In this document: in pieces, positions 35,301 through 41,861 of the stretch | Position numbering within the stretch: position 1 is the first letter of the stretch | Layout of the letters: each line of letters starts with the position of its first letter | Origin: Algihabitans sp028285215 | GTDB taxonomy: Bacteria; Pseudomonadota; Alphaproteobacteria; Kiloniellales; DSM-21159 | Direction: 5' to 3' (one strand) | Length of the DNA stretch: 64,000 bases | Assembly: GCF_042140275.1 (NCBI RefSeq) | Contig: NZ_CP159482.1 | Program-made: the position numbers and the translations under genes | Notes under the pieces: model-generated | What the model was told of the DNA's origin: nothing | The model's database searches: none | The model's input: the letters and a program-made list of their open reading frames with translations, nothing else

Positions 35301-35754
35301 TGCTGATCGAGCCGCGTGGGTCGACGCCCTCATCCGCTTCGCCTTCGTTGGCCACGAGAAGCTTCGTGCCGTCCGGCGTGAAGGTCAGCATGTCCGGTAG
35401 CGCACCGACCTCGTAGGTCGCAACCTCGGTCAGCGTCGTGTTCCCGCCGCCGTCCGTGCCGATGCGCAGCAGGGCAACCGTCCCCGGATCTGTCACCGGG
35501 TCGGCTTCCATGGCTACGGCCACGAGATCACCGAACACGGCGACCGAATTGACACCCGCGCCGAAGGCCTCCAGGCCGAACGAAGATTGAAAACTGGGAG
35601 CGCCGGCAGCGTCGAGCCCGAGGATGTCGAGGCTGTTCGTCTCGGCGTTGGTGACAAAGAGGCTCTGGGTCAGAGGGTCGTGCGCGACGCTCTCCGCTGC
35701 ACTTTCGTCGAAGATCCCGGAGGCATAGGTGCCAATTGGCCGCAAGTTGATCAT
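29347..35754 (-). CDS. Giant RTX protein: propeller + endonuclease/phosphatase + 5'-nucleotidase
   Basis: This 2135-residue acidic protein was probably exported by the type I system encoded opposite it. There is no Sec signal. Domains: a choice-of-anchor-I-type beta-propeller (about 1-505); an OB-like region of extracellular nucleases (about 505-760); an endonuclease/exonuclease/phosphatase domain (about 765-1075) with IATYNVLNL, DIVALQEIQDNNG, ALGDFNDFEF and RASDHDPIVARL. Next is a 5'-nucleotidase-type metallophosphatase (about 1088-1640) with LHAADQEAG, ALGNHEFDLG and LKNGGGIRDNIG. A beta-rich domain (about 1690-1930) and about ten GGxGxDxLxG calcium repeats (about 1960-2055) follow, then a C-terminal secretion tail ending DLNDGNVLI. 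Together these could degrade extracellular nucleic acid to nucleoside and phosphate. The ATG at 35754 follows GGGAAAG. A PHO-box-like site lies upstream. Confidence 0.93.
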   Translation of the reverse strand: MINLRPIGTYASGIFDESAAESVAHDPLTQSLFVTNAETNSLDILGLDAAGAPSFQSSFGLEAFGAGVNSVAVFGDLVAVAMEADPVTDPGTVALLRIGTDGGGNTTLTEVATYEVGALPDMLTFTPDGTKLLVANEGEADEGVDPRGSISIIDLSAGADAGEIDTVGFEILDFFGEDALRDLGLRIFPGEQPSRDVEPEYIAVSPDGTTAFVTLQEANTVAVIDIETKELVDLHPLGTKDHSQPGNGLDASDRDGAIDIQPEPVQGLFMPDAVAAYEAGDGQLYYITANEGDARDEDARVSDLADDGLLDPALLPLAADEELGRLEVSTIDGDTDGDGLIDQLVAYGGRSFSIWDDEGNLVFDSGDAFEQQIAQLITDGVLPPEAFNATNDDNDSFDSRSDAKGPEPEGVAVGEVGGQTYAFIGLERVGGVMVYDVTDAAEPSFVQYITTRDFSGDPEAGTAGDLGPEILTFVAADDSPTGRPMLVVANEVSGTTTTFDITPEVPIYDIQGEGHSSAFEGQTVVTRGIVTAVDSNKFFIQDANGDGNDATSDGLLIFVGGGNVTVSVGDEVRITGEVIERFPGGEDTGNLSTTQISFPGEIEVLSNGNALPDAVVLGQGGRAIPTQIDDDGLTEYQPDEDGIDFFESLEGMLAEVSDAVVVGPTSRFGEIAVLADNGDGSDLRSVNGGILLGEDDTNAERIIIDDDLVTAEPDVNVGDTFDGPITGVFDYSFGNFKLLNTAPLPGVTENPDLEPEVTDLTAGEGQLTIATYNVLNLDPGDGDRYDQLAQQIINNLGTPDIVALQEIQDNNGSTDDGTVDADVTLQLLLDALEAAGVDTYDVITIAPEDKADGGQPGANIQVAYLYNTARVNLADGLAGGTSDDVAYDADADALNFNPGRLLDPAFDEGGDGSPEQEAFEGTRKPLLATFEFEGETIYVVNTHFKSKSGDSPLYGAEQPIEQVTLEQRVAQAQAVKDLVDSILADDPDAKIVALGDFNDFEFSDTLEVFDGSLTNLIEDLPEDDRYSFIFNGNSQTLDHILVNEDGFAETEVDAVRINADFANDGRASDHDPIVARLTLEDEPEPAFTLQMLHAADQEAGVPALGDAARFSAVMNALENQDADNDGEADFANTIRLSSGDAFIPGVFYSASEDVFGAAGRGDILIQNELEWDAIALGNHEFDLGTGALADLLQPGTTPTGLIYPGAQFPYLSANLDFSTDPNLAPLEVPGGQAPQPGTVTSSIVLDVNGEQIGVVGATTPILDEIASPGGVGVNPPRLPDGSPDYDALAAIIQAEVDQLLDDNPGLNKVILLSHMQQIQIELEELAPRLTGVDIIQAGGSNTLLADDTDRLRDGDSRDGDYPLFVEGADGNPVAVVNTDGNYQYVGRLVIDFDEDGVIIPGSYAPEVSGAYATDEQGVADLGAEDLVDPEIQAIVEELQDQIIELDSNFFGVTDVFLNGTRGDVRTQETNLGNLTADANLAEAQKADASVLVSLKNGGGIRDNIGRIETLPGDTEPSQLPPAGNELTGKPEGGVSQLDIENSLRFNNTLTLLTVTPEQLLQVLEHAVSASGDGATPGQFAQVGGLSFSFDDDLPAGNRVVSVALIDEDGNPTQAIVENGEVVDGAPGAIRMVTLNFLANGGDGYPYDEFVAADPVFANRVDLVGEDANGNGILDEGEDRNLNGVLDDPVLTEPGAATFAEAGSEQDALAEYLAANHPEETPFDQADVEPDQDTRIQNLDFREDTVLDGLGGGGGEPGEPVEIDVSNALSTDQGFRVFGQSVVDGALTEQSADELTVIPGRGIGVIGEGGVGTEELGYNSEFELSERITVVFDDPMASATVKVSWFFAREGDTGESGVWRAFNDGQEVASDTFVAQSGSRKTFEIDPGEAFDTLVFEALPLVGPKAETDTSEYYIESIVTVPAETGEDMEPSVAANDSDDMAEQPEVVPAAVEASSDAAMELAGGIGDDDLLGGERDDALAGSFGDDLLEGAGGDDALDGGFGDDALAGGEGNDALSGGFGNDTLAGGAGDDLLTGGFGDDRLDGGVGSDLLVGGFGADSFVFGPSGGSQTDVVQDFGADDLLDVSAYAFTSFEAFLGQASETADGVSIELDDQGDEILVLAGNDLSDLNDGNVLI

Positions 35755-35846
35755 GAGCTTTCCCTTGCCATTTTCTCTCGTTTCACAGAGCCGTTAGCCA
35801 AGGCAAAGCAATACCGTCGGCAGCATCAAATAGATGCACCGCAATA

Positions 35847-35860
35847 TAGTGCGCACACTA
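35847..35860 (-). promoter_or_regulatory. Operator-like palindrome upstream of the RTX gene
   Basis: TAGTG-CGCA-CACTA is a perfect 5-4-5 inverted repeat 93-106 bp before the RTX start codon, next to an A/T-rich CTATATT on the minus strand that could be a -10 region. No regulator is identified. Confidence 0.35.
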
Positions 35861-35926
35861 ACTATTTGAGTGCGCCTTGCCCGGTGGCTCCGACCAGTTT
35901 TCCGTGGGAGTTGTTGCCCGGGAGCG

Positions 35927-35944
35927 ATGACAACCCAGTGACAG
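35927..35944 (-). promoter_or_regulatory. PHO-box-like direct repeat upstream of the RTX nuclease/nucleotidase gene
   Basis: Read on the minus strand it is CTGTCAC-TGGG-TTGTCAT. Both 7-mers match CTGTCAT at 6 of 7 positions, and the spacer is the canonical 4 nt. It lies 173-190 bp before the RTX start codon, which would imply a long 5' leader. The encoded nuclease and 5'-nucleotidase activities fit phosphate-starvation control. PhoB binding is inferred. Confidence 0.5.
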
Positions 35945-36153
35945 GAGGATGAAGTTGATTAACAATCCTTCTTTTTGTCACAAATACCATAAGAATTTTA
36001 TGGATATAGCGCGGGCCTTTGCGCTGCCTTCATCAAAGAGTTCAGGTGCGCTTATCGGACAGCGCCGATCACAGCGCCGATCCGGGCGCAGCGATGTCAG
36101 CTCTCGGAAACCCAGGCCGCAATGTCTTCTCACGGAGCCTGCCTCGGCCAGTT

Positions 36154-36189
36154 CCCGTGCGTTCAGGCCAGCCCGCCTGAACACACGGG
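36154..36189 (-). terminator. Hairpin after the zinc alcohol dehydrogenase gene
   Basis: CCCGTG plus GTTCAGGC pair with GCCTGAAC plus CACGGG (36154-36168 with 36175-36189), with one mismatch and a 6-nt loop. It lies about 60 bp downstream of the dehydrogenase stop on the minus strand. There is no T-run. Confidence 0.5.
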
Positions 36190-36247
36190 AGCTACCTGAG
36201 CCAATTGCCGGAGCAGAAATCGGAGCGCCTTCGCCGTGCCAGCTTTG

Positions 36248-37324
36248 TCACGGCGTGATCGCGACCTTCAGCACACCGTCGCGCTGGTTGGAGAAAAGCT
36301 CGTAAGCCGCTTCGATGTCGTCGAGCTTGTAACGGTGCGTGACCAGCGGCTCAAGATCGACGCGACCGCCGGCGATCACGTTCATCAGCCGGCGCATACG
36401 CTCCTTGCCGCCCGGGCACAGCGACGTAACGATCTTATGGTCGCCGAGCCCGGCCAGGAACCCGTCGAGAGGCAGCGTGAGATCGCCGGAGTAAACGCCC
36501 AGGCTGGACAGCGTCCCGCCCGGCTTGAGCACGCGCAAACAGGCTTCAAAGGTCTGCTGCAAACCAAGGGCTTCGATCGCGACGTCGACGCCGCGACCGT
36601 CGGTGATCCGCATGATTTCGTCCACCGGGTCGACGTTGTTGAAATCGATGGTGTGATCGGCGCCCATCTTGCGGGCGATCTCCAGCCGCTCCAGCACGGT
36701 ATCGATGCCGATGATTGTGGTCGCCCCCTTCAGCTTCGCACCCGCCGTCGCACAAAGGCCGATCGGTCCCTGCGCGAAGACGGCGACGGTATCCCCGATC
36801 CGGATGTTGCCGCTCTCGGCTCCGGCGAAACCCGTCGACATGATGTCGGGACACATCAGCACCTGCTCGTCGGTCAACCCGTCCGGTACCGGGGACAGGT
36901 TCGCCATGGCGTCCGGCACCAATACGTACTCCGCCTGAGTGCCATCGATAGTGTTACCGAAACGCCAGCCACCGAGCGGCTTCAGGCCATGCTTTCCACC
37001 CTGCCCGTCCTGGGAGTGCAGGCCGTCGAGGCAGGCGTTTGAATGGCCGCTGGGGCAGATCGCGCCGGCAACAACCCGTTGCCCCTCCGCATAGCCCTGC
37101 ACGTTGGCGCCCAGCTTCTCGATCACGCCGACCGGCTCATGGCCGATGGTCAGGCCCTTGGCGACGGGATACTCGCCCTTCACGATATGAACGTCCGTGC
37201 CGCAAATCGTCGTGGTCGTGATCCGCATCAGCGCATCGTTCGGTCCGACGTCGGGAACAGGTTTGTCCTCCAGCGCGATCCGCCCCGGTTCGACGAACAC
37301 CGTCGCCTTCATTTTTGCAGCCAT
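36248..37324 (-). CDS. Zinc-dependent alcohol dehydrogenase (TbADH-like MDR family)
   Basis: This NAD(P)-dependent medium-chain dehydrogenase has 358 residues. The catalytic-zinc residues appear in TICGTDVHI (Cys about 33) and TIGHEPVG (His-Glu about 55-56). The region that normally holds four structural-zinc cysteines is replaced by GAICPSGHSNACLDGLHSQD, as in tetrameric Thermoanaerobacter/Clostridium-type secondary-alcohol dehydrogenases. The Rossmann block VAVFAQGPIGLCATAGAKL follows (about 167). Two Met codons (37330 and 37324) are possible starts; GGGAGG lies 9 nt before 37324, the better spacing. It is separated by about 280 bp from the P-type ATPase gene in the same direction and appears monocistronic. 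The physiological substrate is unknown. Confidence 0.9.
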   Translation of the reverse strand: MAAKMKATVFVEPGRIALEDKPVPDVGPNDALMRITTTTICGTDVHIVKGEYPVAKGLTIGHEPVGVIEKLGANVQGYAEGQRVVAGAICPSGHSNACLDGLHSQDGQGGKHGLKPLGGWRFGNTIDGTQAEYVLVPDAMANLSPVPDGLTDEQVLMCPDIMSTGFAGAESGNIRIGDTVAVFAQGPIGLCATAGAKLKGATTIIGIDTVLERLEIARKMGADHTIDFNNVDPVDEIMRITDGRGVDVAIEALGLQQTFEACLRVLKPGGTLSSLGVYSGDLTLPLDGFLAGLGDHKIVTSLCPGGKERMRRLMNVIAGGRVDLEPLVTHRYKLDDIEAAYELFSNQRDGVLKVAITP

Positions 37325-37603
37325 CGGCATCTGCCTCCCTTTATGTTCGTTGGCACAGCCCATCTGTCCCGCTTGTTCCGGTCGAGCCGCGGTGTCATTC
37401 AGTCGCACACGAACGCAATCATGCCGTGACGGGGGCCGGAGCGGTAGATCCAATTTGGACGTGCCAGGGGCCCCGCATCATCTGACGCGATAGCGGCAGC
37501 GGCGGGGCTGGCCTCCGGTCAAGTCATCGACCTTCGGCTGACCCGAGCGATCCGGGCTTCGGCCCGCTCGCCGCACGACATGGAGTCAATCGCGGTCAGA
37601 GAC

Positions 37604-40378
37604 TCAGGGCGCTCTACCTGCGTTCGCTTCAACGTCGGAGGCCGGAGACCGGCCCGCAGCTTCGCTGCCGAACAGAGCCCGGCGCCCTCGCTTCTCCAGT
37701 TCCAGAACCAGCAGAACGGCCACACCCACGGCGAAGACCTGCAACCCTTGAAGCAGGCTCAAGGGGCGCGTGCCGAAAAAGGCCTCCATGAAGGGCGCGT
37801 AGGTGAAGAGGAACTGCAGAGCCGTGACGGCGACGACCGCGATCAAGACCGGTCGGGTCCCCAAGAAGCCCCTCACACTCAATGAGGTGTCGTGAAGATA
37901 GCGGACCGAGAAAAGGTAGAAGATCTCCATCACCACCAGCGTGTTGACGGCAATGGTCCGTGCCTCTTCGACGCTGGCACCCTGAGCTTGAGCCAAGGTG
38001 AATTTGCCGAAGATGCCGATAGAAAAGAGCACCGAGACGAAGCCGACACGCCAAAGAATGAAACGCGAGAGGATCGGCTCGCCGGCAGGCCGCGGCGCGC
38101 GGCGCATCACCCCCTGTTCAGACGGCTCGAACGCCAAGGTCATCGCCAAGAGTACCGAGCTGACCATGTTGACCCAGAGGATCTGAACGGGCGTGATCGG
38201 CAGGGTCAGGCCCAGCAGGATCGCCGCGACGAGACTGAGCGACTCGCCGCCGTTCACCGGCAGCAGGAAGACGATGGCCTTCTTGAGGTTGTCGTAAACC
38301 GTCCGCCCGGCTTTCACTGCCGCCGCGATTGTCGCGAAGTTATCGTCGGCGAGTACGATCTCGGCAGCTTCCTTTGCTGCCTCCGTGCCTTTGCCGCCCA
38401 TGGCGATGCCGACATCGGCGCGCTTGAGGGCCGGCGCGTCGTTGACCCCGTCGCCGGTCATGGCCACCACGGCGCCGCCGTCCTGCAGGGCTTCGACAAG
38501 ACGCAGCTTATGCTCGGGACTGGTGCGCGCGAAGACGTCGACCTGGCTCGCCCGGCGGCGCAGCTCCTCGGTCCCCAGCTCATCGATCTGCGCGCCCTCC
38601 AGCACGTCGTCCGGATTCTCCAGCCCCAGTTGCCTCGCCACGGCGGCGGCGGTGCCGGCATGATCGCCGGTAATCATCTTGACGCGGATACCGGCGGCCC
38701 GGCACTCGGCAACAGCCGTAATCGCCTCCTCGCGCGGCGGATCGATCAGACCGACCAGCCCCAGCAGCGTCAGATCCCCCTCCACATCGGCGAAGCGCAG
38801 CTCCGCATGGTCGGCATGGGTGGTCTTGCTGGCAATCGCCAGAACCCGCTGACCGCGCGCCGCGATGGCCGTTGCCTGCTCTTGCCAATAGTTGAGATCG
38901 ATGGGCGATGCCGCGCCGTCTTCATGCCGTTGGTGGCTGCTCATCTGCAGCAGGCGCTCCGGAGCGCCCTTGACGAAGATCTCAGCCTTGCCGTCGTGAT
39001 CGTGATGCAGGCTCGCCATGAAGCGATGCTGGGAATCGAAGGGAATCGAATCGGTTTGGGGATGCGCCCGCCGTTCATAGTCCAGATCGAGGCCCGCCTT
39101 GCCGGCGAGCGTCAGCAAGGCTCCCTCCATGGGATCGCCGACAACGGTCCAAGCCTCCCCGTCCCGGTTCAGTTCCGCCTCGCTGCAGAGCAAGGCCCCC
39201 TTCGCCAGTTCTGCGAGCAAGGGGTGATCGGCGACCGTCACATCCCGGCCTGCCTGGGAGAAGCCCCCGTGCGGAGCGTAGCCGCTCCCCGAGACCGTGA
39301 AGAGGCGCTGCGCGGTCGCGACCGAGGCCACTGTCATCTCGTTCTTGGTCAGCGTGCCGGTCTTGTCGGAACAGATGACCGAGACCGACCCCAAGGCTTC
39401 GATGGCCGGCAGGCGACGGACGATCGCCTTGCGCCGCGCCATTCCCTGCACGCCAATGGCCAGGGTGACCGTCAGGATCGCGGGCAGCCCCTCTGGGATC
39501 GCAGCCACCGCAAGCCCGACCACGGCCATGAAGATCTCGCTGAAGCTGTAACCGGCCACGGTCAGGCCGAAAACCAGGATCAAGGCGCTGAACAGAAGAA
39601 CGAAGCCGGTCAGCCACTTGGCGAAGATGGCCATCTGCCGGATCAGCGGCGTGGTGGTGGTGCGAACCTCCGCGATCAAACTGCTGATACGCCCGATCTC
39701 GGTGCCGGCGCCGGTGGCGACCGCAAGACCGCGCCCCTGCCCGGCGGCCACCAGGGTGCCGCTGAAGGCCAGGGATCGCCGATCGCCCAACGGCGCCTCG
39801 ACAGCCACCGAATCGGTTGCCTTTTCAACGGCGACGGACTCACCGGTCAGCACGGCTTCCTGGATCCTCAGCCCGCGCACATCGAGAAGCCGGAGGTCCG
39901 CAGGCACGCGGTCACCGGCTTCCAGAATCACCAGGTCGCCAGGCACGATCTCGTCGCCGGCAATCGTCCGGCGCCGTCCGGCACGCAAAACCGTCGCCTT
40001 CGGAGCCAGCATGTCGCGGATGGCCTTGAGCGCTTGTTCCGCCTTGCCTTCCTGGACGAAGCCGATGATCGCGTTCACGACCACCACGGCCAGGATGACC
40101 ACGGTGTCCACCAGATGGCCCAGCAGCGCGGTGATTCCCGCGGCAGCAAGCAGCACGTAGATCAGCAGATTGTGGAACTGACGCAGAAAGCGGAGCAAAG
40201 GACCTTGTCGTTTCGGTTCCGGCAGGCGGTTCGGCCCATAGAGCTGGCGCCGCCGGTCGGCCTCCGCATCGTCCAGGCCGTCGATCGACACTTCGAAGGC
40301 CCCCAGGGCCTCTTCGGCGGGGCGGTCATGCCAGGTTGATTCGGAAGATGGCCCTTCCACGACGTCCCGCTTCGGCAT
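37604..40378 (-). CDS. P2-type cation-transporting ATPase
   Basis: This inner-membrane P-type pump has 924 residues. An N-terminal cytoplasmic cation-ATPase segment with YGPNRLPEPKRQ (about 46-57) leads to TM1-2 (about 64-110). The actuator domain has VLTGESVAVEK (about 176), TM4 has the ion-site motif IPEGLPA (about 293), and the phosphorylation site is DKTGTLTKNEMT (about 339-350). The hinge MTGDGVNDAPALK (about 620-632) and C-terminal TM5-10 follow. PEGLPA and the domain order place it with Ca2+/Na+-type P2A/P2 ATPases (MgtA/SERCA-like); the ion is not determined. It is divergent from the serine hydrolase gene across a 274-bp spacer in which I see no clear site. Confidence 0.92.
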   Translation of the reverse strand: MPKRDVVEGPSSESTWHDRPAEEALGAFEVSIDGLDDAEADRRRQLYGPNRLPEPKRQGPLLRFLRQFHNLLIYVLLAAAGITALLGHLVDTVVILAVVVVNAIIGFVQEGKAEQALKAIRDMLAPKATVLRAGRRRTIAGDEIVPGDLVILEAGDRVPADLRLLDVRGLRIQEAVLTGESVAVEKATDSVAVEAPLGDRRSLAFSGTLVAAGQGRGLAVATGAGTEIGRISSLIAEVRTTTTPLIRQMAIFAKWLTGFVLLFSALILVFGLTVAGYSFSEIFMAVVGLAVAAIPEGLPAILTVTLAIGVQGMARRKAIVRRLPAIEALGSVSVICSDKTGTLTKNEMTVASVATAQRLFTVSGSGYAPHGGFSQAGRDVTVADHPLLAELAKGALLCSEAELNRDGEAWTVVGDPMEGALLTLAGKAGLDLDYERRAHPQTDSIPFDSQHRFMASLHHDHDGKAEIFVKGAPERLLQMSSHQRHEDGAASPIDLNYWQEQATAIAARGQRVLAIASKTTHADHAELRFADVEGDLTLLGLVGLIDPPREEAITAVAECRAAGIRVKMITGDHAGTAAAVARQLGLENPDDVLEGAQIDELGTEELRRRASQVDVFARTSPEHKLRLVEALQDGGAVVAMTGDGVNDAPALKRADVGIAMGGKGTEAAKEAAEIVLADDNFATIAAAVKAGRTVYDNLKKAIVFLLPVNGGESLSLVAAILLGLTLPITPVQILWVNMVSSVLLAMTLAFEPSEQGVMRRAPRPAGEPILSRFILWRVGFVSVLFSIGIFGKFTLAQAQGASVEEARTIAVNTLVVMEIFYLFSVRYLHDTSLSVRGFLGTRPVLIAVVAVTALQFLFTYAPFMEAFFGTRPLSLLQGLQVFAVGVAVLLVLELEKRGRRALFGSEAAGRSPASDVEANAGRAP

Positions 40379-40652
40379 TGTTACTCCGCTCTTTTCCGCG
40401 CCGCAGACCTTCTGCGGACCGCACAGTGTCAGCTCTCGTTTCTGTTGAACAGGTGATGCGGTCGCTGCAGTTCAAGTCAAACTGCTCTGCAAAAAAGCCA
40501 ATGAACCGAGATACTTTGTCGCGATCGAGGTCGACGCACGGAGGATCGCAGGTTGTTCGCCAGCTATCGACAAAAGCGCGGCAGCCCTCGAAGATCGTCG
40601 AAGGTCGGATCGAGCGGCCTCAACAACGAACAGGTTCTCGGGGGAAGATGAC

Positions 40653-41798
40653 ATGGCTGCACTTGAATCCATGCTCGAAGAAGCGGTCGCCAAGGGAGAC
40701 GTACCTTTCGCCGTCGCAATGGTCGGCACTTCCAAGGGTATCGCCTGGTCCGGCGCCGCCGGCGACGCCGCGGAGGGTCGGGCTGCCGACGAAGATACCG
40801 TCTTCAGAATCTTCTCCATGACCAAGGCGATCGGCTCGCTGGCGGCGATGATCCTGATCGACCGGGGCAAGCTGGGCCTCGACACGCCCGTCGCCGAGGT
40901 GCTGCCCGACTTCGCGAAGATCCAGGTGCTCGATCGCTTCGACGGCGACACGCCGATCCCGCGCCCGCCGAAGCGGCCGGCCACGGTCCGCCACCTGGCG
41001 ACGCACACCTGCGGCCTGGAGTACGAGTTCTGGAACGCGGATATGGCCAGATACCTGGAGGTCACGGCGCAACCGAGCGTTCTGTCCGGAACCAAAGACG
41101 GCCTGTTCTACCCCATGATGACCGACCCCGGCACGCGCTGGGCCTACGGGATCGGCATCGACTGGCTCGGCCAGGTGGTCGAGGCGGTCGACGGGCGCCG
41201 AGTCGACCGCTTCTGCAGCGAAGAAATCTTCGAACCGCTCGGGATGACCAGCACGGCCTTCGAGCCGACGGACGCAATGACAGCCCGCCTGGCAGACGTG
41301 GTCATCCGCGGGGAGGACGGGGCTTTCGGTCCTTTCGAGATCGCACCACCACCCAATCCCGAGGTCTACGGCATGGGCTACGCCCTCTACGCCTCGGCAC
41401 CGGACTACATGCGCTTCCTCCGCATGCTGCTGAACGGCGGAACGCTCGACGGTCAGCAGCTTCTGTCGAGATCCGGACTGGAACAGATGCTGGCGAACCA
41501 GATCGGCGATCTCTCTTTCGAGAAGATGATCACCATAGCACCGACCCTGACGGCCGACGTCGACCTCTTCCCCAACACACCCAAGACCCACAGCTTCGCC
41601 TTCCTACGCGTGGAAGAAGACGTGCCCGAGATGCGCTCGGCGGGCGCGCAGGGCTGGGCCGGAGTGCTCAACACGCACTACTGGTTCGATCCCCGGAAGG
41701 ACATCGCCGCGGTGCTGATGACTCAGTCCCTGCCCTTCGTCGAACCCCGCTTCCTGAAGCTCTACGAAGACTTCGAGAGGGCCGTCTATGCCAGCTAG
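40653..41798 (+). CDS. Beta-lactamase-fold serine hydrolase (class C/family VIII esterase-like)
   Basis: This is a 381-residue soluble hydrolase with no signal peptide, so probably cytoplasmic. The catalytic Ser-x-x-Lys appears as SMTK (about 55-58) in FRIFSMTKAIGSLAAMILID (exactly the family context). HTCGLEYEF (about 117) and a Tyr in WAYGIGIDWLGQ (about 166), at the place of the usual Tyr-x-Asn, complete the site. Relatives are esterases, D-aminopeptidases or beta-lactamase-like proteins. The start ATG at 40653 follows GGGGGAAG. Its TAG stop is formed by the first bases of palindromic repeat copy 3. Confidence 0.9.
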   Translation: MAALESMLEEAVAKGDVPFAVAMVGTSKGIAWSGAAGDAAEGRAADEDTVFRIFSMTKAIGSLAAMILIDRGKLGLDTPVAEVLPDFAKIQVLDRFDGDTPIPRPPKRPATVRHLATHTCGLEYEFWNADMARYLEVTAQPSVLSGTKDGLFYPMMTDPGTRWAYGIGIDWLGQVVEAVDGRRVDRFCSEEIFEPLGMTSTAFEPTDAMTARLADVVIRGEDGAFGPFEIAPPPNPEVYGMGYALYASAPDYMRFLRMLLNGGTLDGQQLLSRSGLEQMLANQIGDLSFEKMITIAPTLTADVDLFPNTPKTHSFAFLRVEEDVPEMRSAGAQGWAGVLNTHYWFDPRKDIAAVLMTQSLPFVEPRFLKLYEDFERAVYAS

Positions 41799-41861
41799 AG
41801 CAGGATCGCCTGAGGTGGAATCGCTCGCGCGGTCCCACCTCAGGCGTGAGTCGCCCTCTAG
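41795..41861. repeat. Intergenic palindromic repeat, copy 3, joining two stop codons
   Basis: The unit runs CTAGAG (41795-41800) to CTCTAG (41856-41861), with a perfect 12-bp inner stem CGCCTGAGGTGG/CCACCTCAGGCG (41807-41818 with 41835-41846). It fills the whole gap between two convergent genes, and both of their TAG stops (41796-41798 plus; 41858-41860 minus) lie inside its ends. Confidence 0.85.

Larger units (their letters stand above)
35755..36247. other. 493-bp intergenic region: RTX promoter side and dehydrogenase 3' side
   Basis: This is the only gap over 300 bp. Its left part is the RTX leader. It holds the perfect inverted repeat TAGTG-CGCA-CACTA (35847-35860), with AGTGCGC recurring at 35870, and a PHO-box-like site (35927-35944). 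Its right part holds a strong hairpin (36154-36189) that probably ends the dehydrogenase transcript. A short plus-strand open frame at 35949-36305 has no family features, and I do not consider it a gene. Confidence 0.6.

Noticed and set aside
32218..35400. A 1060-codon open frame on the plus strand, antisense to the RTX gene.
   Set aside because: Its product has no recognisable domain and is built of low-complexity runs, as expected from the mirror of a highly biased GC-rich gene. The minus-strand protein has clear families over its whole length.
35949..36305. A plus-strand open frame of 118 codons in the 493-bp gap.
   Set aside because: It overlaps the dehydrogenase gene, reads through the strong hairpin, has no ribosome site and shows no conserved pattern.
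37325..37603. The spacer before the zinc alcohol dehydrogenase gene contains GCCCCGC and GCGGGGC that could pair.
   Set aside because: The loop would be over 20 nt and no T-run follows, so a terminator call is not supported.
40379..40652. The divergent spacer between the P-type ATPase and serine hydrolase genes was searched for operators or promoters.
   Set aside because: No paired motif or good -35/-10 pair was found.
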